Assembly (NCBI RefSeq): GCF_040054535.1
Contig: NC_090797.1
Location: 2,078,501 to 2,142,500, forward strand
Length of the DNA: 64,000 nt
Source of the DNA: Antennarius striatus
Lineage: Eukaryota > Chordata > Actinopteri > Lophiiformes > Antennariidae
Reading direction: 5' to 3'
This document shows positions 12,640 to 24,100 of this stretch, piece after piece. A program made the position numbers and the translations under genes. The notes under the pieces were generated by a model, which saw only the letters and a program-made list of their open reading frames with translations, searched no databases and was not told the origin of the DNA. Position 1 is the stretch's first letter; every line of letters begins with the position of its first letter.

Positions 12640-13140
12640 TTTGTCATGGTTTCAGCTTTAATGTGTAAAATTAGGAAGACAGGAAGACAAAAATATTTAA
12701 CACAATCTTGCTTTTATTGTAACACTTATAAGGTTAACCATATTTCTATAAAATAGAGTGAAATGAAAAAAAAATCTTAAAGGAAATAACATTTATTTGT
12801 CTTGTTTTCTTTTTATAGAAAAACGCGTTTTCTTAAAGGTGTCCCCTTTTGTTTATCTTATACTCGTGCAGCTACTTAGGATTTGATAAAAGTAAATAAA
12901 TTCAATCTTTCAAATGAATAAAGACTAATAATACATCATCTGAATGTTGATAATACATATAAATCTGCATGTCTGGCTAATGTATTAGATGTAAAAGTGC
13001 AATATTTGACTCTGAGCTTCATAATTCTGACTGTATTTGGGTAAATGTATTTGTGAATATAAATACTGTACATATATTCATAAAAATATGAATATACATT
13101 CAGATTTATATAGTATATATTGATTTATACTCGTTGCTCA
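12640..13140. other. AT-rich intergenic DNA
   Basis: No splice-bounded exon or recognised repeat. AT-rich throughout. Confidence 0.6.
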
Positions 13141-13348
13141 CTGGCAATTCAAAAACGGCAGCACAAGCTGTGACTCCGCCCATGTGCTGGATTGAACCAA
13201 TAGCGTGTGAACTTTCTCAGGATGTCCCGCCCCTTCCGTGTGCGCCAAACAAACATGGCAGCTGGAGTTTTAAAGGAAGAGCGCTGCCGGGGAACACCTG
13301 CCGCCTTTAAAAACATTCACGGCTGCGTTACAGGAAGAGGAAAAACAG
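13141..13348 (+). promoter_or_regulatory. Promoter-like block with a candidate orphan first exon
   Basis: GC boxes (CCGCCC near 13177 and 13227) and a CCAAT box (near 13197) precede an ATG at 13255 in a strong initiation context (A at -3, G at +4). The frame MAAGVLKEERCRGTPAAF runs to a donor-like CAG/GTTTGG at 13348/13349. I do not recognise the peptide and found no following exon before the repeats begin at 13.6 kb. It may be a gene fragment left at the synteny junction, a noncoding transcript start, or chance. Confidence 0.35.
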
Positions 13349-13619
13349 GTTTGGATAAAAGTTATTTAACGTTACGTCACGTTTTAAATGGAAGCAGCAG
13401 ATGTTAGCTTAATAAGCTAGTCTGATTAGCAACAAGCAATAAATTGGAGCTGCTTGTGGGGATGTTAGGGCGCACCGAAGATCTGTGGGCGCACTACCCA
13501 AAGTGTGAGGTCACAACTCACCTGTGATTGGCTAGGAAGGTATGGTTACGTATATAAGAATGGATCACAATAGAGCCAAAGAGAGAAGGCTTCCTTCCCT
13601 CTTTTTCTGCCCATCGCTT

Positions 13620-14590
13620 GACCCACCTGAGAGTCGCTCATCATCTGTTCCTGCAGATCTTCCTCATCCTCACCAGCGGTGGCCACCTGTAGGTCTGATT
13701 AAAAAAAAGAAAAGAATAAATAATACATTAAACATATAAAAAAAAACATCTGACAAATTCTGTTTAATTTACCCGGGTCCCGCTATTTCTTTTTCTTTTT
13801 TTTTTAATGTATGTTTTTGTGTTGGCGAACCGGAGCACCCGGAGAAAACCGACATGGAAGTAAACTAAAGTTAGATGCTAATTCCAGGCCCCTAAATGAG
13901 CTGGCGTCTCATCTAGGGTGTATGGATGAATAAAATCCCTGCTTGTTTTTTTTTTTTTTTTTTTTTTTACGTAGGCAAACCTTGTTTACCAAAACAGTTC
14001 ACGAAATGGTTCATAATAAAGTACTATAGCCATGTTCCTCCTTAAACTTATGTTCCCGGCATCTAGTGTGGATATATCTCCTGCGCCAGTGATAAATATT
14101 ACGCATTCCATGTCTATTTCTGTACTTACCGTATCAAATGGTTCCCCATCACCCTTTCCATACATCTCAAGGTAGGAAAGTGGACTGATGTAGGAGGATG
14201 GTGGCGTCCATTCTTAAATACCACTCTTTAAGAAGTCTTTGATGTCATGTCTTTGAAGTCTTTAATGTTTTACATTGTCCCAAGTTCAAAGAGAGGGTTT
14301 GGACCGACCGTCCTTCCATCTTCTAGAAGATGAGATGATTTAAACCATCTCATCTTTAAGCTGCTTTTTCTGGCTACAGATGCTCCACAGGTAATAGTGC
14401 CAAAAGCCAGAACAGGTCCACAGAGATTCCAAATTGTCCGTAGGTGTGAGTGTGTGTGTGAACGGTTGGTCGTGTTCTGCGATGCCCTGACAATGTCTCT
14501 GGAGCATCTAACTCCAAAAAACGTAATTCAGTTCCATGCCAGTTTTCTCCGGATGCCTCAGTCCACCAATGCGTAAACATCCATAAAAAA
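13620..14590. repeat. Repeat family, copy A
   Basis: Shares long stretches with 15100-15840: the GCGAACCGGAGCACCCGG words at 13824 and 15291, and the segment starting ACCAAAACAG at about 13990 and 15481. Identity by eye is roughly 80-90%. The end of the block (14440-14590) reads as an inverted partial copy of the same family, with the gene-like phrase CCAGTTTTCTCCGG reversed. No coding capacity was seen. Confidence 0.7.
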
Positions 14591-14654
14591 TAAGAAACCG
14601 TGGGACCTGTGTTAATTAAACAGAATTTGTTTTATCTTACTTTTACATGATTTA

Positions 14655-14745
14655 CATGAAATGGCACGGTGGTGCAGTGGTTAGCGCTGTCGCTGTACAG
14701 CAAGGTGGTTTTCGGTTCTCGGTTCGGAGTTTGCATGTTGTCAAA
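14655..14745 (+). mobile_element. tRNA-related SINE-like fragment
   Basis: GGCACGGTGGTGCAGTGG is followed by TTAGCGCTGTCGC, a box-A-like head. GTTTGCATGTT follows. This phrase series is common in teleost dispersed repeats; only a fragment is present. Confidence 0.5.
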
Positions 14746-14814
14746 TCACGTCATGTAAAGCTTCACGATGCATTATTACAGTCAACTTCGTCTTCCAGCA
14801 TAACCGGTTGATTT

Positions 14815-15070
14815 CTTCCATGGACATATCTCCTGTGCCCCAAACCTGTGTTAAGCTACTGAACTCCAGGTGTACAGGGTCAGGCAGTTCAATCGCCCTC
14901 ACCGTTCATCTCAAATTAGGAAAGTGTACGCTCAACCAGAAGGATGGTGACCTCCATTCTTAAATAGTCTTTAAAAGGTCTTTGATGTCTTGTCTTTGAT
15001 GTTTCACATTGTCCCAAGTTTAAGGAGAGGGTTTGCACCTACATCCTTCCATCTTCTTGAAGACGTGTAA
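14815..15070. repeat. Repeat family, partial copy B
   Basis: Repeats the terminal part of copies A and C: ATATCTCCTG, AGGAAAGTG, AGGATGGTG, CATTCTTAAATA, then CAAGTTTAAGGAGAGGGTTTG. Confidence 0.6.
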
Positions 15071-15099
15071 GATTATTCTGGCTTCTTTTCAGTGCTCAA

Positions 15100-15840
15100 C
15101 CATACACATCATCTGTTCCCGCAGTGCGCTGCTGTCCATCTACTACCCGCAGATCTTCCTCATTCTCGCCAGCGTGTAGGTCCCTGAATAAAAATAAATA
15201 AAAAACATCAACCTTGTAGACAACGTCTGACAAACTGTAATTTATCCAGGTCCTGCTATTTCTTATTTTTTTATGTATGTTTGTGTGTTGGCGAACCGGA
15301 GCACCCGGAGAAAACCGACATAGAAGTAAACTAAATCTTTTTGAGTTAGATGCTAATGAAGGGCCCCTCAATGAGCTGGCGTCTCATCTAGGGTGTATGG
15401 AGGGATGGATGGATGATGGATGGAATAGAATCCCTGCTTCAGTGTTTGTTTGTTTTTTGTTAAGTAGGCAAACCCTCTTTACCAAAACAGGTCACGAAAC
15501 GGTTCAAAATAAAGTGCTATGGTCATGTCCCTCATTAAATTTAGCTTCCCGGCTTCTGCTATGGGTATATCTCCTGCACTGGTGATAAACATTACGCATT
15601 CGAAGTCTATTTCTGAACTTACATTATCAAACGGTTCACCGTCACCCCTTCCGTACATCTGCAAGTAGGAAAGTGTACACTGATGTAGGAGGATGGTGAC
15701 TTCCATTCTTAAATACTATTTAAAAAGTCTTTTATGTCATGTCTTTGAAGTCTTTAAAGTTTTACATAGTCCCAAGTTCAAAGAGGGTTTGGACCTACCA
15801 TCCATCTTCTTGAAGACGAGGTGAAAACAACTTTGAACAT
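15100..15840. repeat. Repeat family, copy C
   Basis: Direct duplicate of copy A, offset about 1.48 kb. It carries a GGAT/GGATGA simple run near 15400. Confidence 0.7.
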
Positions 15841-16019
15841 TCCTACAAGAGTTAATATATTTTTGGTGTTAGAAGTACTTGTCCATTAAATTCTTATTAT
15901 ATGTTATATTTTTATTATATGAATGAGTTCTTGTGGACCTGTTGTGGCTCTTGGCACTATTAGCTGTGAAGAATCTGTAGCCAAAAAAAGCCTCTTTAAA
16001 GACAAATTGATGTCAATCG

Positions 16020-16200
16020 TCTCATCTTTGAGAAGATGGAAGGATGGTAGGTCCAAACCCTCTCTTTGAACTCAGGACAAAGTAAAACTTCAGAGTCTTC
16101 AATGGCATCTGAGTATATTTAAGAATGGCAATCCCCATCTTTCTGCTTGAGTGTACTCTTTCCTAGACCATAGAGATGTACGGAATGGGTGAGAGTAATA
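16020..16200. repeat. Repeat family, inverted copy D
   Basis: Read in reverse complement it reproduces the end of copies A-C: CCGTACATCTC, AGGAAAG, CATTCTTAAATA, GAGTTCAAAGAGAGGGTTTG, CATCCTTCCATCTTCT. Confidence 0.65.
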
Positions 16201-16209
16201 GTTTTGCAC

Positions 16210-17520
16210 TCTATAGAAATATGGAAATCCCTCAATTTATCAATGCAGCAGGAGACATTCCCAATGAAGAAGTCCTAATGTTTTTTGAAAATAGACAGGT
16301 GCCCATGGTAATTTATGCTTTATCTTATCCTGAATTGAGGTTGTAAAGAGGTTGTAGTAGCCACAAGGTTTCGGGTCTGAGTCCGTGTCTGTGTGGGTTT
16401 TCTCTGCATTCTCCGGTTTCCTCCCACTCAAAACATTCTCATGAAAAAAAGCAGCAGACCCATCTATCCATTCATTCAGCTATCATACACACAAACACTA
16501 TGAATTGTTTTTGAATGATATAAAACAAGATTTACTCTTCTTTGACCTTACAAATAATTATTATGACGCTTCCCACATGGACAACAGCTAGAAGAAGAGA
16601 GGCTTCATCCACATACAAACAGATGTTACAACTATGAATACAAGTAATTCACAATTGTAACCTGCAAGACCAGATTTCCAAACCAAACATGACTTATTTC
16701 TGACATGGCATGGGTCCCTCTGGTACTAAATGATTGGCAAGTGAGTTGAAACCTTCCGGCTGACAACAATGAGCCACGAGGCCCGAAAGTACTGTTATCA
16801 GTAGTTTGGGCAGCAGTTAAATAGTGTAGCCAGGTTATGTGAGGCAACGGTCAGTATGACCTGGGTCATTTGATGGGGATAGAAGTGAATCACTCAAAAT
16901 AAGATTTTTTTGGGGGGGCTACACATCATTAGTGGTCTGATCAACCAATGACAACCCAGAGATTAAAAGGTATAAAAAGGCTCCGAAATGATGAGAAAAT
17001 GGGACTTTTCGGGGCGTCAGGACTGCTACGGTGGAACTTGCAACTGAAAGGACAAGAGTACGAATTTTCACTCCAACTTGGATTATACTTCCAAACCCCA
17101 AGGGAGATTAATTTGACAGAACATTTCTACTCTTTTCTTATTGTCCCCTGCTCACAAGCAGCGGCTAAAAGGACTTTTGGGTTTCTGTGCTGCAGGAAAC
17201 ATTACTTCAATTTTCCGTGAGGCAGGATTGGGTCACCCTGGATGAATGTCTCCTGATCCACCTTCCAAAAGAGAGATTTAAATCAAACAGCAGTTACAGT
17301 AAGAGTTGAAATGAAGTCAAGTTAACTACTTGAGAAAATTTACTTGAATTACATTGGGTATATTAATTGATTCTTTAATTGGTGTGGATGATTTTTAACG
17401 CTGTGCTGAGAAAACTTACCTGCAATAAAATTCATAAAATTCTATTAAAAGACCTTTTCTTTCACCTAGCCAGACGTACATGACATAAAAGAGAGGACTA
17501 TGCTGTGTTCTAAAGGCTAT
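16210..17520. other. Intergenic DNA with weak repeat fragments
   Basis: A short fragment near 16375-16435 (GTGTGGGTTTTCTCTGCATT, then CTCCGGTTTCCTCCCA) matches the phrase set of common fish repeats. No exon recognised. Confidence 0.5.
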
Positions 17521-17533
17521 TTTTAGTCTAGTC

Positions 17534-17910
17534 CAGCGGTCCCCAACCTTTTTTTCACCACAGACCGGTGTCGTCTGACAATATTTTCACGGTCTTCATT
17601 TACGCGATAATCGTTAATGACGTCAGAAGCGCGTTATGTAAAATTCAGACATCAACAGACAATAATTAAGAAGCCATTACCCTCTTTTTTTTCCATAAAT
17701 TGATAATCAACATCACTAAATAATTTTAAGAATTACTGTATATTAAAAACTAGATTCAAGTGACTGCCCTGATGAGATTTATTTTGAAATATAGCGACTT
17801 ACAAACTGCATTCAACATAGGAAAATACTGATCATTTACAATATAAGAATGAGCAAGTCAATCAAATAATTATAATAATAAAAATTAGAATTAGTGGTTG
17901 GGGACCGCTG
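17534..17910. mobile_element. hAT-type MITE, 377 bp
   Basis: Perfect 15-bp terminal inverted repeats CAGCGGTCCCCAACC (17534-17548) and GGTTGGGGACCGCTG (17896-17910). The flanks GTCTAGTC and ATCTAGGG could be a decayed 8-bp target duplication. It has no transposase, so it is non-autonomous. Confidence 0.8.
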
Positions 17911-18233
17911 ATCTAGGGGTAACGGGAGACAAAGACACCTGAAGTGTGTTCTGGACGTCCGGTCTACTCAGTTTGGTTTTCTTTGAGGTCACTGCAGAAA
18001 ATCGTGCTTCACAAAGACAGGAGGTTGGAAATGGACGCAGGGTTTGCGTTACTTTTTGGGCGATCTCAGGATAATCTGTTTGATTTTAATCCAGAACAGT
18101 GGCGCAGTTGTAGGGGTCTTAATTCAGGGGTAATGGCTGTCAAGCGGGACAGACGCACTCATTCGTCTGTGCGTCATTCTGCACAGACGTCCCTTTTCAA
18201 AATAAAACATCTTTAGACTTGTAGTTACGGAAC

Positions 18234-18628
18234 CCCTTAGGTAACATGGAGAGAAAAACAAAAAGGTCCACCTTTGCGAGGTCTCGCAATAACTCTTGCG
18301 GGATCTATCAAAGGTGCAGGTATACATACTTCCAGGTCGCTTTGGCTTTACGGGGAAAAAACAATGGAGGACACCCATCCATATGAGCGGTTTATTGCGT
18401 TTTATTTTGAAATCGTCCTAAAATACAAGGACATTCAAGTAGTTCTTATGAGGAGCCTCAACTTTCGCGTCAGCCAGACATTTAAAAAGGATTCTCACTG
18501 CAAGGGGATGAATGTCCTACATTGTTTTTCTCCATAAAGCCATACCCGTAAGTATATATATACCTATAGCTTTGGGAGATCTCTCAAAGGTTGACCTTTT
18601 TTCCTCTCTCTCCATGTCACCTAAGGGG
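18234..18628. mobile_element. Palindromic foldback MITE, about 395 bp
   Basis: Begins CCCCTTAGGTAACATGGAGA and ends in the inverted form TCTCCATGTCACCTAAGGGG. The arms pair imperfectly for about 150 bp, including the phrase AACAATGGAGGACACCCATC near the centre of the left arm. Related arms recur at 22.99-23.30, 23.78-23.92 kb and inside each unit of the 21-33 kb array. Confidence 0.75.
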
Positions 18629-19639
18629 CTCTGTAGGTAATCAATAAAAAAAAGAAAGTCAAACCTTTTGTGCCGCCCGGTACCTAATGTCAAAGACTCC
18701 ATTTGGCCAATGGAGGAAGGAGAACGAAGTGAAGATTTTGTACACGCACGATTCTTTTGACAGTTTAATTTATTCATAATATTTAAGTTAGATTTTGTAA
18801 TTCTTGTTAAAAAAAAGTGTATGTTAGTGTAAATATAATTCAGGTACGATTATTTTATAGTCGGTAACATGTACTGTGTGATACGCAACACATTTAGTGT
18901 CACAGGCTACCACTAGAGCGCCATTGCCGCCATTTTTCACCTGATTTCACTTGATTTTCAATATGTTCCTTTAGTATGACTCTCGTGAATCTGGTTAGCT
19001 TCAGCATTGACATCTTCAAAGGTGTGGGTGTTTTCCTGCCCCCCCAAAACCCGCTTTTTCTTACAGACCGTACCTCAACCAGGGAAGTCAAATGTCCCAG
19101 GAGTGTGTGGACCGAAGACCAAGTTCCCAGTCTCATTATTTTATTTTGTTTTTTTTAGGATGTATCTTGTTCTCAAATTCCTAATTTGCAGTGATTTTGG
19201 AACCTTCACCGTCTGTTTCATTTCTTTAATTGCGTTAGACATGTCATAGTTGGAATGAGAAGAAAGCCAGTCTAATTTGTCATATGTTGTAATATTTTCA
19301 TATATGTTGACGAGTACTTTTTTTGTTATATTAAATCGGCTAAAAAAAAAAAGGGGCGTTAGTGACGATGTCACTCTAGGGGCGTACGAATGAGTTTAAC
19401 ATTGGGGGACACAAATATCAGAAACCTGACAGATCCATAAATGGTTTGACTAGAAATACGTCATTAATGAACTACACTTCAAAACATTCACAAAATGCTA
19501 TGTGATCTTTTATCTTTCAAATGTTTCTCGGAAAAACAATGTAGTTCACATTTATATTTGAATAATTTATGTATATGTTTTATGAATTGATTTTTATGTA
19601 CTGTATATGGATTGTGCAGAATGATTACGTCATTCTAGG

Positions 19640-19960
19640 AACGAACATTCCCGAGTTTAGCCGAGCCGAGAGGTGACTCGGTGTTCCACCAAGTTTGGCT
19701 CCGCTGAAACAAACCGTGATGACGGGCGTTCCGTTCGATGACGTCACAGAAAACAAAGCAGGTGGACTTCCGGCTCCGGCGCAGGTGGGAGTTTAGTGAA
19801 GCGGAGAAAAATGGAAGCGTGACCGGAAACCTGGAAGTACCTGGAATAACACGATGGAGGATGTAACGTGGAGCGGTTTTCAAAGAGAAAGCGGCTTACA
19901 GGTAGTTAACAGGTAACAGCGGGTCAGCCATGGTTAGCCACTCTCAGCTAGTCTCAATCC
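19640..19960 (+). promoter_or_regulatory. Candidate promoter / 5' UTR exon of the SMKR1-like gene
   Basis: GC-richer than its surroundings, with a CRE-like GATGACGTCAC near 19738. A short stretch ends in a donor-like CAG/GTAGTT near 19901. A further exon-like piece ends CACTG/GTAAGG near 20394. No TATA box is evident. Assignment to the downstream gene is inference from position. Confidence 0.35.
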
Positions 19961-20533
19961 TAAAGTCCGCCACTTCCGGTCAGAACGACCCTCTGTTCGG
20001 TCTCTCTTAGATTTTCTCTCTTTTTAGATTTTTCCATTCAAAGTGGCTGCAAACCCATCACGATAGTGATTATTTATTGATGATGCATGATTATAAAAAG
20101 GCTTCTGCATGGCATTCTGTCCAACATCCGCTGAATGTGTTTAAGTATTAGTGATGCACAACTAGGATTTCACAACGTGGGTGAAAGTTTTTTTGTTTTT
20201 TATTTTGGGAGAATTTGTGGGAGGGGGGGTTCCAAAGATTTTGAGTGTTTGGTTTTTGAGTTGCTGGTTTTTGCTCCTTCACTACTTGAACTCACTTGTT
20301 GAGCTTAATGTCACACATGTCTCTACGACGACGGGACGTAAACAGAGGTGTCGCTGTCCCGGTTGAAGCCATTCAGTGCCAAGTCAACCACTGGTAAGGA
20401 ATATATTTTTATTTGTGACATTTCAAAAGCTAAGACTGATTTATTGAAGCATTTATTTCTGCATAGGAATCTCATTTTACAGATGGATAAATAATTCCTC
20501 ATCACATCAGGACAGAACCTGACATCTACCACC

Positions 20534-20874
20534 ATGGTAAAGTATATACTATATTATAGATTTGAAAGACTACAAAATCCAAACCGGAAATATTTTAAAC
20601 TACCTGTATTTAAAGCCCACCAAATCCAGGAAGTCAAAATCCCAGAGCTCCAAACCCGCTAAGAATAAATAAGAGTCCGAAAGCAACCAGAAACGAGTCC
20701 TCTGGTGCCAAATCCACCAAGACGGAGGTGGACCTCCTCAGCCCAGCAGCCATGGAGAATCTCTACTACATTTCCCACAATGCAGCTGACTGTCGGAAAT
20801 CCAGGGGCTTCGTTCGGCAGGATGTGACAACGAAGAAAAGTAAGAAGGGAACAAAGCGGAAGAAGAAAAAGTAG
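20534..20874 (+). pseudogene. smkr1: SMKR1-like small lysine-rich protein gene with frameshift
   Basis: ATG at 20534-20536 is immediately followed by a GTAAAG donor. Exon 2 starts at 20616 after TTTAAAG. In that frame the product begins [19 protein letters not shown] and stops at 20670. One base later, the frame from 20674 stays open to a TAG at 20872-20874. It encodes a Lys-rich stretch, then [20 protein letters not shown] and AADC, then a [13 protein letters not shown] tail. The EVD-LSPAAM-NLYYI-HN-ADC block is the hallmark of vertebrate SMKR1, as I recall it. A single extra T in AAATAAG separates the halves. This could be a real lesion, a sequencing error, or use of an AG at 20672-20673, which lacks a pyrimidine tract. 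I therefore list it as broken, with family identity moderately sure. Confidence 0.6.
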
Positions 20875-21134
20875 AATTGAAATGTCTCATTTTAATGAAA
20901 TGTTAAAGCTTTCTGGCTCCACCTGGTGGACACACCTGTAATGACAACCCGAGTTGAGTTCCTGCTGCATCCTATACAATTGTGTTTTTAAATATTTCGG
21001 CAAATGCGTTAGTAAAATTCATTCAGGCACGAGAATTTACAATTATCTACAGCTTTATTGTTCACATTAATGATTATATTTCAAGTCTGCAAATTAAAAT
21101 TTGCAGACCAAAATAAATAGTGGTTTCTGGTTCC

Positions 21135-24100
21135 TCACTCTGGGGGCTTCTTCATGGCCTCCGCGACTTTCTTGAAGGCTTCGATCTTCCTGGCTATGTC
21201 GGGAACCTGAAAAGGAAATTAAAAAAGTATTTAATAATATCAATCTCTTTGATAATATTAATGTAGCTTCAGGGTAAAGCAGGAAACCGGTTTGTCCGGA
21301 CAGGTCTGCGTCAGATCTTCATAGAAAACTCAACTGACGTCATAAGTCTGAACCACGTAGATCCCGAGAGTAAAACCAGCCTGAAAGACAAGCAACTTTA
21401 ATCAAAGCGACTGATAAAAACAAACAAAAAGGCATTTTTAAAGTGTCATGTGATAATTTAATCAAACATTATCTGCATAAAAAGGGAAAAAGTATTAGTA
21501 TTCATCGACTTTGTGTCTGTTGATTAAGCTTGTTAACATAATTACAGGCATACTGTGTTTAGGAACTAAAAAATTGGGTTAGTGTCAATGTCAACAACTA
21601 TGGTGTCTTTATACTCACCAGGAATTGTATCATTGTGGAACAGGGAAGTAATTTACAATAGCAGATTAATGTGGCGACATGAAATCGTAAAGTTAAATTA
21701 CCGCGGGTCTGGGAGGAATGCAATTTCACCTGAGCTGAATGTCGTGCGTTTGACAATAAAGTTGACTTTGATGCTTTTATATTTTGATGCTGGGATAAAT
21801 GTTACGTAGAGGTTGTCAAACAAACTTAAAGTAGATGATTGTTCGTCTGGGTTCGGACACTTCGACTGAGTGGAGCTAAAATGTGTAATACAGCCATTGA
21901 CCACAGGAGGGCAGTGTCACCGGACATGTGTTCATGTCCGGTGACCAAAAACTGGTGACGAGTTTTTAATGTTTTACATCATTTCTGAACGATTGTTACC
22001 GTCCTAATAAGTATTTGTAGGGAGTTGTAAGTGAGGACATTCATAAAGAATCAAAATCTGTTAGATACTTGTATAAAAGTGTTAAAGTTGTGGAGTAAAT
22101 CTACTGGTCAAAACCAGGAAGAAGATTCAAACATTTTGAAATGAAGCAGAAGTTAGTACAGTCAAATAGTGCAGGTAGTAAAATGAAGGTTTTGGGTTTT
22201 TCAACCTGCTTACAGAAACATTTATGTCGTGTTTGCTCCTCCTGGGGTACCTTTGGGACGCGTTCCATTTGTTCCTCCACAGTGAGGGTGAAGAAGAGTT
22301 GATGTCATGATGTTGTGGACTTGATGAATACAAGTTCCAAACCATACCAATGGAGCTGAAGGTTTAGCTCATAGGGATGAGAGGAAGAACTCAGACGTCT
22401 GAGGTTATGGGATCAAATCCCGCCATGGACATTTACATTTTCTCCCGGGTGTTATAATTAATAAATATAACATCCAACCACTTCTCTTTGTGTGACTTCA
22501 TAGCTCAGTCTGCTAAGGTGCGGAGCAGGTATTCAGACGTCATGGGTTCGAATCCTACTCATCCCATCATTTTTCAGTCCATTTTCTGAATGACGAAGAC
22601 AAATACCCACGGAGAAAAGGTGTAAGTGTGAAGGGATCGGTGGCGTGGTGAGTTACTTCCAACAAAGAGCCCAACCTGGACTCCCTGCAGATTCTGGATC
22701 GAACCCGGTTCACACAGAAATGAGGTTAGAGAGAAAAGCTGTTATTTTACCGTCATCATGAACGTGAAATAATTAAGTGTACCAGTATAACTTATATGAC
22801 TTTATTACACAGGATACTCATCCTGCAACGTAAAAGCTGCATAAAACTTCTTTTCCTTTCGGCTTTTCCCTTCAGGGCTTCACGGCTTTTCCCTGCATAA
22901 AACAAAGTACAATATTTAATTAAACGTAATTAAACAATTTATTTTAATATTTAATTAAGTTCAATGTTTGATTAAACTTTGTAATACGCTACTGAACCCT
23001 TAGGAGACATGGAGAGAAGAAAAAAAAGGTCCATCGAGATCTCGCAAAACTTTTGGGGGACCTCGCAAATCTACAGGAAATACTTCTGGGTCGTTTTGGA
23101 TTTATGGAGAAGAAAACAATGGAGGACACCCATCCCCTGGCAGTGACAACCCTTTTCAAATGTCTGATTTACGCGAAAATTGTGCCGCATACTAAGCACT
23201 ACTTTAATGCCCCTATATTTTAGGGCCGATTTCCAAACAAAACGCAACACACCGCTCATATGGGTGGGTGTCCTCCATTGTTTGTTCTCCATGATTTACC
23301 ATTCGAACACAGGGTTAGATGGAGGAAGTGACCCGCTGTGGTCACCCCTGAAGGGAAAAGCCCAAAGGAGAAGAAGGAGAAGCTGTCCTGGAGTCACTAA
23401 CGATTATCGAGGAAGTGAAGACCGGTCCGTGAAAATATTGTCTCAGGTGAAACCGGTCCGTGGGGGCCGCTGGTGTCGGGTCAGATGGTCGGATTGTCAC
23501 TAACAGACCCTTAAGAAACAACATGAAGTGAAAAGAAAAGCGGAGAGAAACGAAGACCAAAGCAGGTCACCCCTAAACTAAGACGAGGAAATGTGAGGAC
23601 CTGTGATCAGGGCTGGGCTCCGCTCTGATGACACACCGGTGTGTTCACCGTTCACCAGGGACTTAACCACATGTTTTGTCAATCGGTTCCTTCCGACCAG
23701 AAACAGGATTAAAACGTTTCCGGTTTCACGTTCCACCCAAAATTCAACTAAGACAATATTTTCACGGACCGGCCTTCAGGGGGATGGGTGTCCTCCATTG
23801 TTTTTCTCCATAAAGCCAAACATTTTTTTTAAATAAAGCCAAAACGACCCGGATGTATATATACCTGTAGCTTTGCGAAATCTAGCAAAGACACTTTTTT
23901 TCCTTCTCCATTTCACCTAATCAATAAAAAAGAAGTCAAAACATGTTTCAGACTCCGAATGAATTAAAAACAGCAGTAACGTACCAAATGACGCCCGGAC
24001 CGGTCCGCGGCCCGGGGATCAGGGACCCTTGTTTTAGCCACACCAGGGCCCCGTCCACACGGTGCCGGATCCGTTGGAAAACGGCAATTTTTGTTGTTGC

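Noticed and set aside
12640-19640. TAF3, expected beside ATP5F1C from human gene order
   Set aside because: No histone-fold or PHD exon was seen on either strand of the gap.
22495-22570. Functional tRNA gene
   Set aside because: Box A and box B are present, but the acceptor stem does not pair and the D loop is too long.
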